DNA from: Bacteroidia bacterium
GTDB taxonomy: Bacteria > Bacteroidota > Bacteroidia > Bacteroidales > Dysgonomonadaceae
DNA length: 41,907 nt
Assembly (NCBI GenBank): GCA_030538215.1
Contig: JAUNUM010000013.1
Coordinates: forward strand, 1 to 41,907
Reading direction: 5' to 3'
Positions 8,658 through 15,515 of this stretch are shown one piece after another (position 1 is the stretch's first letter; each line of letters begins with the position of its first letter). The notes beneath the pieces are model-generated. The model did no database searches, was not told the origin of the DNA, and saw only the letters and a program-made list of their open reading frames with translations. Made by a program: the position numbers and the translations under genes.

Positions 8658-9254
8658 TTAGTTCTTTTTCATTGCTGTATTCAACCAATCGGGCACGTTG
8701 GTATCTGGCAAGGGTACAAGTGAATTGGGAGTCGAGACTTCCGATCGACTTCTGGTGTGTGGCACATCGCGGTGGCAATCCCAGCAAGCGTTTCCGCCCA
8801 TTTCTTTCATCTCTTTGAAGCCCATTTTGCCTGTACTTACAAACTCTTGATTGAGTTGTGTATGACAGCGGATGCAATTATCCATAATCACTTGCGAGCT
8901 GGCTTTGATAGTTTGCAATGCTGTTTTTTCACCTCTTAGTGTAAAAACGGCAGAGTGGCGAAGCCCGTCTTTGGCTTTGAAGAAATACTTATTTATAATA
9001 TTATTTTGTGGAACGTGGCAATCGTTGCATGTTGTGTTTCGTGCGTGCGAACTGTGTGTCCAAGTGGCATAATAAGGGCTCATTACGTGGCAGTTTACGC
9101 AGGTTCGGGGATTATCGGATAAATAGCTGTATGCGCGAGAAGCAAAAAAAGTGTAGATAAACAATCCTACAAAAGCTCCCGTTATGATGATTGCCGGATA
9201 TTTCCAACCACCTCTGGGTTTTATCTCGTTCCAAATATTTTTCAATTTTGTCAT
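8658..9254 (-). CDS. nrfH: NrfH, membrane-anchored tetrahaem quinol dehydrogenase
   Basis: A 198-residue NapC/NirT-family protein with one N-terminal membrane helix (about 19-38) and four CxxCH haem sites: CVNCH (52-56), CNDCH (76-80), CIRCH (127-131) and CWDCH (157-161). NrfH takes electrons from menaquinol and passes them to NrfA, with which it forms a membrane complex. It is the first gene of the minus-strand nitrite cluster, and the 238-base divergent region to the Crp gene holds its promoter. The C terminus is longer than the minimal NrfH core and contains a low-complexity tail. Confidence 0.96.
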   Translation of the reverse strand: MTKLKNIWNEIKPRGGWKYPAIIITGAFVGLFIYTFFASRAYSYLSDNPRTCVNCHVMSPYYATWTHSSHARNTTCNDCHVPQNNIINKYFFKAKDGLRHSAVFTLRGEKTALQTIKASSQVIMDNCIRCHTQLNQEFVSTGKMGFKEMKEMGGNACWDCHRDVPHTRSRSEVSTPNSLVPLPDTNVPDWLNTAMKKN

Positions 9255-9329
9255 AAGTAGTAATATTAGTTTGAGAGTACCTTTTAATCAACTTCGATAC
9301 AAAAAAAGGCAATTTAAATGTAAAAGAAT

Positions 9330-9343
9330 GTAATAATTATTAC
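9330..9343. promoter_or_regulatory. 14-base perfect palindrome upstream of nrfH
   Basis: GTAATAATTATTAC is a perfect dyad about 76 bases upstream of the nrfH start. Its size and placement suit a Crp/Fnr-type or other dimeric regulator site. It is not the classical FNR half-site pair (TTGAT/ATCAA), so the binding protein is a guess. Confidence 0.45.
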
Positions 9344-9387
9344 GAATCGCAAAAAAATAGTTATTTTCGTGCCACAATGCTTGTAAA

Positions 9388-9416
9388 GATTAATATTTTA
9401 CTGATAAATATTAATC
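9388..9416. promoter_or_regulatory. inverted repeat with 11-base arms upstream of crp-type gene
   Basis: GATTAATATTT (9388-9398) and AAATATTAATC (9406-9416) form a perfect inverted repeat with a 7-base spacer (TACTGAT). It lies about 77 bases before the Crp/Fnr start and could serve either divergent promoter as an operator or form a hairpin in the leader. Confidence 0.5.
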
Positions 9417-9492
9417 GCAATAGAATTATTCTGCAAGTGCTTTTAGTGTAATTACTATTAGAAGTCAAATATGTTTTAACATTCAATAAATT

Positions 9493-10173
9493 ATGAACCA
9501 GCATTATATAGATTATTCCCAAACTATTTTCCAATGTCCTTTATGTAATTCTATACCTAAAAAAGATCGAGAAAGCTTTTTGAATGATGTCCGATACAAT
9601 GTTAAACGATATGGAAAAGGTGATATGTTGGTAGCTCAAGGATCGGTTTATGAACAGCTATATATTGTAGTGAAAGGCGAAGTTAGCACTGAAATGTCGG
9701 ACGAGAAAGGCGATTTCATGAAAATAGAGCTGATTAAATCTCCCAATCCGCTGGCAACCGGCTTTCTGTTTGCTACCGATAATATTTCGCCTGTTACCGC
9801 CATTGCAAAAACTGATTGCGTGGCCGTTCTTATTCCTAAAGACAATGTTTATCTTTTGATGAGTAAATATCCCGATTTTATGAAAGCGTTTTTATCGTAT
9901 ATTTCAAATAAGGTTACTTTTTTGTCGGAAAAACTACGGCTTACATCGTTACGCACTATTCGGGCTAAATTGGGATATTACGTTTTAAAAGAATCGAAAG
10001 GCGGACAGGAATTTCAGCTGAAAATGTCGAAAGAAGATTTGTCGCGTTTATTTGGAGTCTCACGTCCGGCACTGGTAAACGTGATGATGCAAATGGCAGA
10101 TGAAGGGCTTATTGATGTGGATAGGCGTAAAATCTTCATAAAAAACAGACCGGCATTGCAGCGGTTGTTTTGA
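9493..10173 (+). CDS. Crp/Fnr-family transcription regulator
   Basis: A 226-residue regulator with an N-terminal cyclic-nucleotide-binding-type beta-roll (about 30-135, with GDMLVAQGSVYEQLYIVVKG), a dimerisation helix and a C-terminal winged helix (about 179-217, LSRLFGVSRPALVNVM as recognition region). Two cysteines (C15, C18 in QCPLC) sit before the beta-roll; in some family members N-terminal cysteines bind an iron-sulfur cluster, but only two are here and the four-cysteine FNR pattern is absent. It is divergent from nrfH, so control of nitrite ammonification in response to nitrite, NO or anoxia is the natural inference. HcpR-like or NrfR-like regulators of this phylum are the closest conceptual match. 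It may also control itself. Confidence 0.9.
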   Translation: MNQHYIDYSQTIFQCPLCNSIPKKDRESFLNDVRYNVKRYGKGDMLVAQGSVYEQLYIVVKGEVSTEMSDEKGDFMKIELIKSPNPLATGFLFATDNISPVTAIAKTDCVAVLIPKDNVYLLMSKYPDFMKAFLSYISNKVTFLSEKLRLTSLRTIRAKLGYYVLKESKGGQEFQLKMSKEDLSRLFGVSRPALVNVMMQMADEGLIDVDRRKIFIKNRPALQRLF

Positions 10174-10215
10174 AATTTTCGGAGTTTTCTAAATCAACTT
10201 TTAGCTTTCTTATTT

Positions 10216-10232
10216 GTTTACGTTACGTAAAC
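10216..10232. promoter_or_regulatory. perfect inverted repeat just upstream of zwf
   Basis: GTTTACG (10216-10222), spacer TTA, CGTAAAC (10226-10232), ending 11 bases before the zwf ATG. The placement over the ribosome-binding region suggests an operator or a small translation-affecting hairpin. It also argues against the in-frame TTG at 10214 as start. Confidence 0.45.
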
Positions 10233-10243
10233 GTGCTTTAAAT

Positions 10244-11773
10244 ATGAAAAAAATAGACAATCAGGCGCTTGTTATTTTTGGCGCTTCGGGCGATCTCACC
10301 TATCGAAAACTGATACCTTCTGTTTTCGATTTATATATGAATAATTCGCTACCTCAAGGTTATGCTGTGCTCGGCGTGAGCCGTTCAAAATTTACCGATA
10401 GCGAGTTTCGAAAAAAGATGAAAGAAGGCATTCAGGCATTCTCTCACTTTAAAAATGCTCCAGCAGAGAAGATAAACAGTTTCCTGAAAAAAATATTTTA
10501 CATCAGTATCGACACACAAAAGAGTGAAGATTACAAACTGGTGAAAAACAAACTTCGTGACTTAAACGCCAAGTTTGATTTGGGTTGCAACTATATTTTC
10601 TACCTTTCTACGCCTCCAAAGCTTTATGGTGTTATACCCAAATATTTGTATGGACAAGGGCTGACGTTACAGCAAAAGGGTTTTCGCCGCATTATAATAG
10701 AAAAACCGTTTGGACACGATTTAAAATCGGCACAGGAACTTAACGATTTGTTGACTGATTTTTTTGAGGAAGAACAAATCTATCGCATCGACCATTATTT
10801 AGGTAAAGAAACCGTTCAGAACCTGATGGTAACCCGCTTCTCCAATGGCGTTTTTGAACCTTTATGGAATAGAAACTTTGTGCAACATGTAGAAATTACG
10901 GCTGCCGAGAGTATCGGTGTAGAGGGGCGCGGCGGCTACTACGACAGTGCCGGCGTGATGCGCGATATGATTCAGAATCATCTCTTGCAAGTGGCTACCC
11001 TTGTGGCCATGGAACCGCCCTCTAAAATAGATCCCGAAGAAATTAGACACGAGAAACTGAAAGTCCTTCGTGCACTTCGTCCGCTCACGGATGAGGATCT
11101 GAAAAAGAATGTTATCCGTGGTCAATATACCGAGTCGCACGTGAAAGGGAAACACCTGATTGGCTATCGCCAGGAAGAGGATGTGGATAAGAATTCCCGC
11201 ACAGAAACCTATTTCGCTATGAAATTCTTTATTGATAACTGGCGGTGGAGTGGGGTGCCTTTCTATATCCGTTCGGGAAAACGTTTACCTACACGTGTAT
11301 CGGAAATCGTAATTCACTTTAAGCCCTCGCCCACACAGCTCTTCAAATCCATAGACGGAGCTGTGGAAGCTGGCAATCAACTCATTTTGCGTATTCAGCC
11401 CGATGAAGGGATTTTGCTTAAAACAGGTATGAAAGTTCCCGGAAAAGGCTACGAAGTGAGATCCGTGAATGTGGATTTTCATTACTCCGACCTCAAAGAT
11501 CATTATATTCCCGAGGCATACGAAAGATTGATTCTTGATTGTATGATCGGCGATAATACGCTCTACATGTCGGGCGAAAGTGCTGAGTTGACATGGAAGT
11601 TTGTACAGCCCATTCTCGATTATTGGGAAAAAGATGCGGATGCTCCTTTGTATGGATACCCCGCTGCATCGTGGGGACCCGATAATGCCGACGAACTCAT
11701 AGAGGGTGAAAACCAGACATGGCGCTATCCGTGCAAAAACCTGGCCGATGACGGTATATATTGTGAATTGTAA
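10244..11773 (+). CDS. zwf: glucose-6-phosphate 1-dehydrogenase
   Basis: Zwf oxidises glucose 6-phosphate to 6-phosphogluconolactone and makes NADPH. From the ATG at 10244 the protein is 509 residues, the normal length. It has the nucleotide-binding GASGDL motif at residues 13-18, the active-site signature RIDHYLGKE with H184, and IIEKPFGHD before it. An in-frame TTG start at 10214 would add ten residues and overlap a palindrome, so the ATG is preferred. pgl follows after 32 bases, so both steps are in one operon. The third enzyme, 6-phosphogluconate dehydrogenase, often adjacent in this phylum, is not in the window next to it. Confidence 0.97.
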   Translation: MKKIDNQALVIFGASGDLTYRKLIPSVFDLYMNNSLPQGYAVLGVSRSKFTDSEFRKKMKEGIQAFSHFKNAPAEKINSFLKKIFYISIDTQKSEDYKLVKNKLRDLNAKFDLGCNYIFYLSTPPKLYGVIPKYLYGQGLTLQQKGFRRIIIEKPFGHDLKSAQELNDLLTDFFEEEQIYRIDHYLGKETVQNLMVTRFSNGVFEPLWNRNFVQHVEITAAESIGVEGRGGYYDSAGVMRDMIQNHLLQVATLVAMEPPSKIDPEEIRHEKLKVLRALRPLTDEDLKKNVIRGQYTESHVKGKHLIGYRQEEDVDKNSRTETYFAMKFFIDNWRWSGVPFYIRSGKRLPTRVSEIVIHFKPSPTQLFKSIDGAVEAGNQLILRIQPDEGILLKTGMKVPGKGYEVRSVNVDFHYSDLKDHYIPEAYERLILDCMIGDNTLYMSGESAELTWKFVQPILDYWEKDADAPLYGYPAASWGPDNADELIEGENQTWRYPCKNLADDGIYCEL

Positions 11774-11805
11774 AGGTATACGGCTGACTGATTAAGAAAA
11801 ATAAT

Positions 11806-12525
11806 ATGGAAATAAGAGTTTTTGACAATCTCACCTCTCTAAACGAGAGTTTCACGGCATATCTGAAAGAAATTTTAGCCGATCGCGAGCGAATTACCGT
11901 GGCTTTGTCGGGTGGTTCCACACCAAAATCGTTGTTCGATTACTGGGCAAAAAACCATAAAAACGATATCGATTGGAACCGAGTTTTCTTTTTCTGGGGG
12001 GATGAACGTTGCGTACCTCCTACCGACGAACAAAGTAATTATAACATGACCCGCGGGCATTTACTCAATCATGTTGTTATTCCCGAAAGAAATGTTTTTC
12101 GCATCAAAGGCGAAAACGAACCGGCGGCTGAAGCCGAAAGATACTCCACATTACTACAAATGGAAGTGGATAAAACTGACGGAATCCCTTCGTTCGACCT
12201 TATAATACTGGGGATGGGCGATGACGGACACACGGCGTCAATTTTTCCGCAGGAAATAGAATTGTGGAAAAGTGAGAGTTTTTGTGTGGTGGCTACGCAT
12301 CCGGAAACGGGGCAAAAACGGGTCAGCTTGTCGGGAAAGGTAATCAATCATGCCCAACATGTGGTGTTTTTGGTTACGGGAACCACTAAGGCTGAGAAAG
12401 TAAAAAAAATTATTGGGTCGCGCAAAGAGGTGAAAAGTATTTATCCGGCAGCCAAAGTGAAACCCATATCGGGAAATCTGGTTTGGTTTTTAGATGAGGA
12501 AGCGGCGAAGTTGCTGAAAGCTTAA
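11806..12525 (+). CDS. pgl: 6-phosphogluconolactonase (DevB type)
   Basis: Pgl hydrolyses 6-phosphogluconolactone, the product of the adjacent Zwf. The 239-residue length fits the family. Conserved parts are the phosphate-binding ALSGGSTPKSLF near residues 31-42, FFFWGDERCVPP and the GMGDDGHTAS signature in the second half. It is immediately behind zwf on the same strand (32-base gap) with no visible terminator between. The C-terminal SGNLVWFLDEEAA is also typical of the family. Confidence 0.96.
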   Translation: MEIRVFDNLTSLNESFTAYLKEILADRERITVALSGGSTPKSLFDYWAKNHKNDIDWNRVFFFWGDERCVPPTDEQSNYNMTRGHLLNHVVIPERNVFRIKGENEPAAEAERYSTLLQMEVDKTDGIPSFDLIILGMGDDGHTASIFPQEIELWKSESFCVVATHPETGQKRVSLSGKVINHAQHVVFLVTGTTKAEKVKKIIGSRKEVKSIYPAAKVKPISGNLVWFLDEEAAKLLKA

Positions 12526-12549
12526 TTTTGTAAAATTCAAAACAGTTTC

Positions 12550-12580
12550 TTAGAGCTTTGACAAAGTTTTCGTATTTTTG
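12550..12580 (+). promoter_or_regulatory. candidate promoter of the toxin-antitoxin-like pair
   Basis: TATTTTTG (12573-12580) fits the Bacteroidota -7 consensus TAnnTTTG. A weak -33 match (TTAG, 12550-12553) lies 19 bases upstream. It is 32 bases before the first small gene. Confidence 0.4.
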
Positions 12581-12612
12581 TACTATCTTCATTCATTAAT
12601 AAAGAATTGACT

Positions 12613-12816
12613 ATGTACGTAAATGTCAAAATAAATACACAAACCGAGCGCGGAAAGCAACTCATCAAACAACTAAAACGTTATCCTAAAACGGTGAAGT
12701 TTGATAATCCCGCCGAATCAGAAATTGTACCCGAAGGGTATATGACTTCGGATAAGTTTCGTGTATCTGTGAAAAGAAAAATAAATGAATATTGTGATAA
12801 GCATGGTATTCTTTAG
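12613..12816 (+). CDS. small putative antitoxin
   Basis: The ATG at 12613 gives a 67-residue charged protein, starting MYVNVKINTQTERGKQLIKQ; a TTG two codons earlier is also in frame. I see no helix-turn-helix or ribbon-helix-helix signature with confidence, although the N-terminal beta-strand-then-helix pattern (YVNVKINTQ, then GKQLIKQLKRY) is suggestive. The next gene starts inside its last codons in another frame (14-base overlap), and that gene resembles a RelE/ParE toxin, so an antitoxin role is inferred from gene order, size and overlap. The sequence GYMTSDKFRVSVKRKINEY resembles the linker and C-terminal part of antitoxins that wrap their toxin. Confidence 0.6.
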   Translation: MYVNVKINTQTERGKQLIKQLKRYPKTVKFDNPAESEIVPEGYMTSDKFRVSVKRKINEYCDKHGIL

Positions 12817-13111
12817 TGAAATAGCTGATAATGACTTGACCGAGATCTTATTAGGACTTATCTCATGGGAGAAGCATCCGCTCGAAAAAACGCATGCCTT
12901 AAATTATGTTGATGATATCGTTTCGGTTTGTCATTCTTTAGACACAAAAAGTTTTCATTCAAAAACCACTTATCCCGCTCACAAACGTTACGGCGAAAAA
13001 GTGTACCGTTATGGCCGGAATCCTCAAACCATATGGTATATTATTTACGATATTGACAAATACGGTAATGTGTTTGTCAATAAAATAATGTCAAACCACA
13101 CTACCGATTAA
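12803..13111 (+). CDS. putative RelE/ParE-superfamily toxin
   Basis: The ATG at 12803 gives a 102-residue protein overlapping the antitoxin-like gene by 14 bases. An ATG at 12785 would add six residues and deepen the overlap. The C-terminal pattern, a conserved RYG segment followed by TIWYIIYDID and GNVFVNKIMSN, matches the last strands of the RelE/ParE fold (hydrophobic strand, turn, hydrophobic strand, polar tail). RelE members cut mRNA on the ribosome and ParE members poison gyrase; the sequence alone does not tell which. The gene is convergent with def, only 22 bases apart. Confidence 0.65.
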   Translation: MVFFSEIADNDLTEILLGLISWEKHPLEKTHALNYVDDIVSVCHSLDTKSFHSKTTYPAHKRYGEKVYRYGRNPQTIWYIIYDIDKYGNVFVNKIMSNHTTD

Positions 13112-13133
13112 GAAGCCACGAAAAATTCAAAGA

Positions 13134-13691
13134 TCACACCGTTTTTATCCGGTAATGACAATTAACCTTTCCTTTCTCCATATTGGCTAATTTGCTTTTT
13201 ATCATGCGTTTGCGCAAAGGGGAAATCCTGTCGGTAAACATCATGCCATCCAGATGATCGTATTCGTGCTGGATAACACGAGCCATATAGCCCACATATT
13301 CCTCATCGTGTGCTTGTCCGTTCTCGTCAAGGTATTTAATGCGGATACGCTCTTCGCGCGGAACTTTTTCGTGAACACCCGGTATGCTCAGGCACCCTTC
13401 TTCAATGAGTTCTAAATCTCCGGTTCTTTCTGTTATTTCAGCGTTAATAAATACTTTTTTGAATCCTTTAAATTCCGGATGCTCATCATCTGCCAACGGT
13501 TCCAAGTCAACAACAAAAATACGATCTTCCAATCCTATTTGCGGACCGGCAAGTCCTACACCCTCGGCATTATACATGGTTTCATACATGTTGTCGATAA
13601 GCTCTTTTAAGTTGGGATAATTTGCCGAATCAATGTTTTTGGCTATTTTTCTTAAGATAGGATGCCCGTAAATGTATATGGGTAAAATCAT
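13134..13691 (-). CDS. def: peptide deformylase
   Basis: Def removes the formyl group from the N-terminal methionine of new proteins. All three motifs are present in the 185-residue protein: GVGLAGPQ (44-51), EGCLS (98-102, metal ligand C100) and HEYDH (142-146, two metal ligands and catalytic glutamate). The C-terminal tail after HLDGMMFTDRIS is of the longer kind common in this phylum. It is last in the lptB-yqgF-def run on the minus strand, 26 bases after yqgF. Confidence 0.97.
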   Translation of the reverse strand: MILPIYIYGHPILRKIAKNIDSANYPNLKELIDNMYETMYNAEGVGLAGPQIGLEDRIFVVDLEPLADDEHPEFKGFKKVFINAEITERTGDLELIEEGCLSIPGVHEKVPREERIRIKYLDENGQAHDEEYVGYMARVIQHEYDHLDGMMFTDRISPLRKRMIKSKLANMEKGKVNCHYRIKTV

Positions 13692-13717
13692 GTTTATAAT
13701 TATGAGTTTTAAATGTC

Positions 13718-14149
13718 TTATCCTTTTTCTTTCTCGTAGAAACGGCTTTCCATATATCCTTGTAGAATTATGGTTGCACTGATTTCATCTACCAACGCCT
13801 TGTTCTGACGGTCTTTTTTCTTTAGCCCACCGGCAAGCATTGTTTGTTGAGCTAATTTCGATGTAAATCGTTCATCAAAATAAACAATATTCAATGTTGG
13901 ATATAATTTTTTCAACCGAGATGTAAACTCCTCTATCCGGAGTAAATTCTCCGATGGCTCGTTGTTCATCTGCTTGGGTAACCCTACGATAACCTTTTCT
14001 ACTTTTTCTTTTTCGAAATACGACTTCAGGAAATCAAATATTTTTGAAGTTTCTACTGTCGTAAGCCCATTGGCAATAATTTGCAAAGGGTCGCTCACAG
14101 CAATTCCTATTCGTTTTTTTCCGTAATCGATGGCTAAAAGCCTGCTCAT
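13718..14149 (-). CDS. yqgF: YqgF/RuvX pre-16S rRNA nuclease (putative Holliday junction resolvase)
   Basis: A 143-residue RNase H-fold nuclease. Visible landmarks are the first acidic strand LLAIDYGKKRIGIAVSD (D8-type position), the GLP motif in VIVGLPKQMN, the acidic FDERFTS strand and the C-terminal KALVDEISATIILQGY. In E. coli YqgF matures the 16S rRNA 5' end; other family members cut branched DNA. Its start codon overlaps the lptB stop by one base, so the two are translationally coupled. Confidence 0.93.
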   Translation of the reverse strand: MSRLLAIDYGKKRIGIAVSDPLQIIANGLTTVETSKIFDFLKSYFEKEKVEKVIVGLPKQMNNEPSENLLRIEEFTSRLKKLYPTLNIVYFDERFTSKLAQQTMLAGGLKKKDRQNKALVDEISATIILQGYMESRFYEKEKG

Positions 14150-14988
14150 TATAGGTTAGTTTCAAATTTTTTACGTCTCAACTCGAAATCGCGACCTAAA
14201 TACTTTTCTCTTACCACCGGATTTTCCGCCAACTCTTCTGCCGTTCCCTGAAACAGAACACGTCCTTCAAAAAGCAGATAAGCACGATCGGTAATACTCA
14301 GGGTTTCATCCACGTTGTGGTCTGTTATCAAAATTCCGATATTTCTGTATTTTAGCTGTGCCACAATCGATTGAATATCTTGTACGGCAATGGGATCAAC
14401 CCCGGCAAATGGTTCGTCAAGCATAATGAATTTTGGGTCGATAGCTAAGCAACGGGCAATTTCGGCGCGTCGGCGCTCTCCACCCGATAGGCGGTCGCCC
14501 AAGTTTTTTCTCACTTTTCCCAATCCAAATTCCGAGATAAGTTCCTCCAACTTTTTCTTTTGTTCGTCGGGTGTTTTATCGGTAAACTCCAATACCGATT
14601 TGATATTGTCTTCCACCGTCATTTTTCTGAAGATGGATGCCTCCTGAGCCAGATAACCGATTCCATGCTGCGCACGTTTGTAAACCGGATATTTGGTAAT
14701 ATTTTGTTCGCCCAAATATATACTTCCTTCGTTGGGTACAATCAAGCCTACGGTCATATAGAACGTGGTAGTTTTTCCGGCACCGTTAGGTCCCAATAAA
14801 CCTACGATTTCGCCTTGTTTCAGATTGATGGAAACATGGCTTACCACTGTTCTTTTTCCGTATTTTTTCACCAAGTTCTCGGTGCGTAAAATCAATTGAT
14901 CGTTGTGAGATGTTACCTCGGCAGGCTCATCAACAACAGTTTTATTAATTTCTACGGACACATCGGCTTGTCTTACTTCGTTGGTCAT
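14149..14988 (-). CDS. lptB: LPS export ABC transporter ATP-binding protein LptB
   Basis: LptB powers extraction of lipopolysaccharide from the inner membrane with LptF and LptG. The ATPase motifs are Walker [10 protein letters not shown] (66-74), signature LSGGE (167-171), Walker B FIMLDEP (187-193) and switch H224 in ITDH. The segment [18 protein letters not shown] is characteristic of LptB as opposed to amino-acid ABC ATPases. There is an N-terminal extension of about 31 residues before the ABC domain ([20 protein letters not shown]), longer than in E. coli. A -7-like TATCTTTG element lies about 20 bases before the start. No other lpt gene is adjacent. Confidence 0.94.
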   Translation of the reverse strand: MTNEVRQADVSVEINKTVVDEPAEVTSHNDQLILRTENLVKKYGKRTVVSHVSINLKQGEIVGLLGPNGAGKTTTFYMTVGLIVPNEGSIYLGEQNITKYPVYKRAQHGIGYLAQEASIFRKMTVEDNIKSVLEFTDKTPDEQKKKLEELISEFGLGKVRKNLGDRLSGGERRRAEIARCLAIDPKFIMLDEPFAGVDPIAVQDIQSIVAQLKYRNIGILITDHNVDETLSITDRAYLLFEGRVLFQGTAEELAENPVVREKYLGRDFELRRKKFETNL

Positions 14989-15007
14989 TACTTCTCGAAA
15001 ATTTATG

Positions 15008-15015
15008 CAAAGATA
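15008..15015 (-). promoter_or_regulatory. -7 element upstream of lptB
   Basis: On the minus strand this reads TATCTTTG, a full match to TAnnTTTG, 20 bases before the lptB ATG. No clear -33 TTTG is found at the usual spacing because that position is filled by short repeats. Confidence 0.45.
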
Positions 15016-15018
15016 ATA

Positions 15019-15059
15019 AACGATTTACGATTTACGACTTACGATTTAGGATTTATGAC
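15019..15059. repeat. ACGATTT direct repeats between folB and lptB
   Basis: The unit ACGATTT and near copies (ACGACTT, AGGATTT) recur about six times in tandem. This is a degenerate low-complexity spacer, too short and without the spacers needed for a CRISPR array. Confidence 0.6.
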
Positions 15060-15076
15060 TTTTTAATAGCGGTCGG

Positions 15077-15433
15077 TTAATTATCCGAAACAACTACTTC
15101 CGATGCTTCCACTTCGCCACTCACGGGTGGATTTAGTTTTGCCAACCGCACTTCGAGCGCATTTATTTGTGGGAACGATTCCTTTATTTTAGAAAATATC
15201 CGTCCCGCAACATGTTCTATTAATTGGCTCGGTATGCTCATTTCAGTTTTCACCAAATCATAAATTTCGGCATAATTAACCGTATCATCTACGTGGTCGG
15301 TTTCAAAAGATTTTGATACATCGGCAGTGAATTTTACATTAACCACAAATTTATTTCCTACAATTTTTTCCTGCGGAAGTACACCGTGATAGGCGTAAAA
15401 GTGCATGTTTTTAAGTCGAATGAAAGTCTGCAT
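15077..15433 (-). CDS. folB: dihydroneopterin aldolase
   Basis: FolB converts 7,8-dihydroneopterin to 6-hydroxymethyl-7,8-dihydropterin in folate synthesis. The 118-residue length is typical. Key residues are visible: the YAYHGV segment (13-18), the pterin-anchoring glutamate E73 in LIEHVA and the catalytic lysine K99 in RLAKLNPP. It is divergent from the aminopeptidase gene, with a TACATTTG -7 element on its own strand between them. No other folate gene lies nearby. Confidence 0.94.
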   Translation of the reverse strand: MQTFIRLKNMHFYAYHGVLPQEKIVGNKFVVNVKFTADVSKSFETDHVDDTVNYAEIYDLVKTEMSIPSQLIEHVAGRIFSKIKESFPQINALEVRLAKLNPPVSGEVEASEVVVSDN

Positions 15434-15458
15434 AAATAATTCATCTTATTAATAACGT

Positions 15459-15486
15459 CAAATGTAAGAACTATTTGTTAAATTTG
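15459..15486. promoter_or_regulatory. divergent -7 elements for folB and aminopeptidase P
   Basis: Minus strand: TACATTTG (15459-15466), 25 bases before the folB start. Plus strand: TAAATTTG (15479-15486), 29 bases before the ATG at 15516. Both match TAnnTTTG, though -33 boxes are weak. The plus-strand element makes translation starts at 15486 or 15498 unlikely because transcription would begin around 15493. Confidence 0.5.
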
Positions 15487-15515
15487 TGGTTTATAAAATG
15501 AAAAAATTACGTAAT

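Noticed and set aside
9330-9416. Classical FNR boxes in the nrfH/regulator region
   Set aside because: Neither inverted repeat contains the TTGAT....ATCAA half-sites; kept only as generic operator candidates.
15019-15059. Regular ACGATTT repeats as a CRISPR remnant
   Set aside because: Units are 7 bases with no spacers between them, and no cas gene is near.
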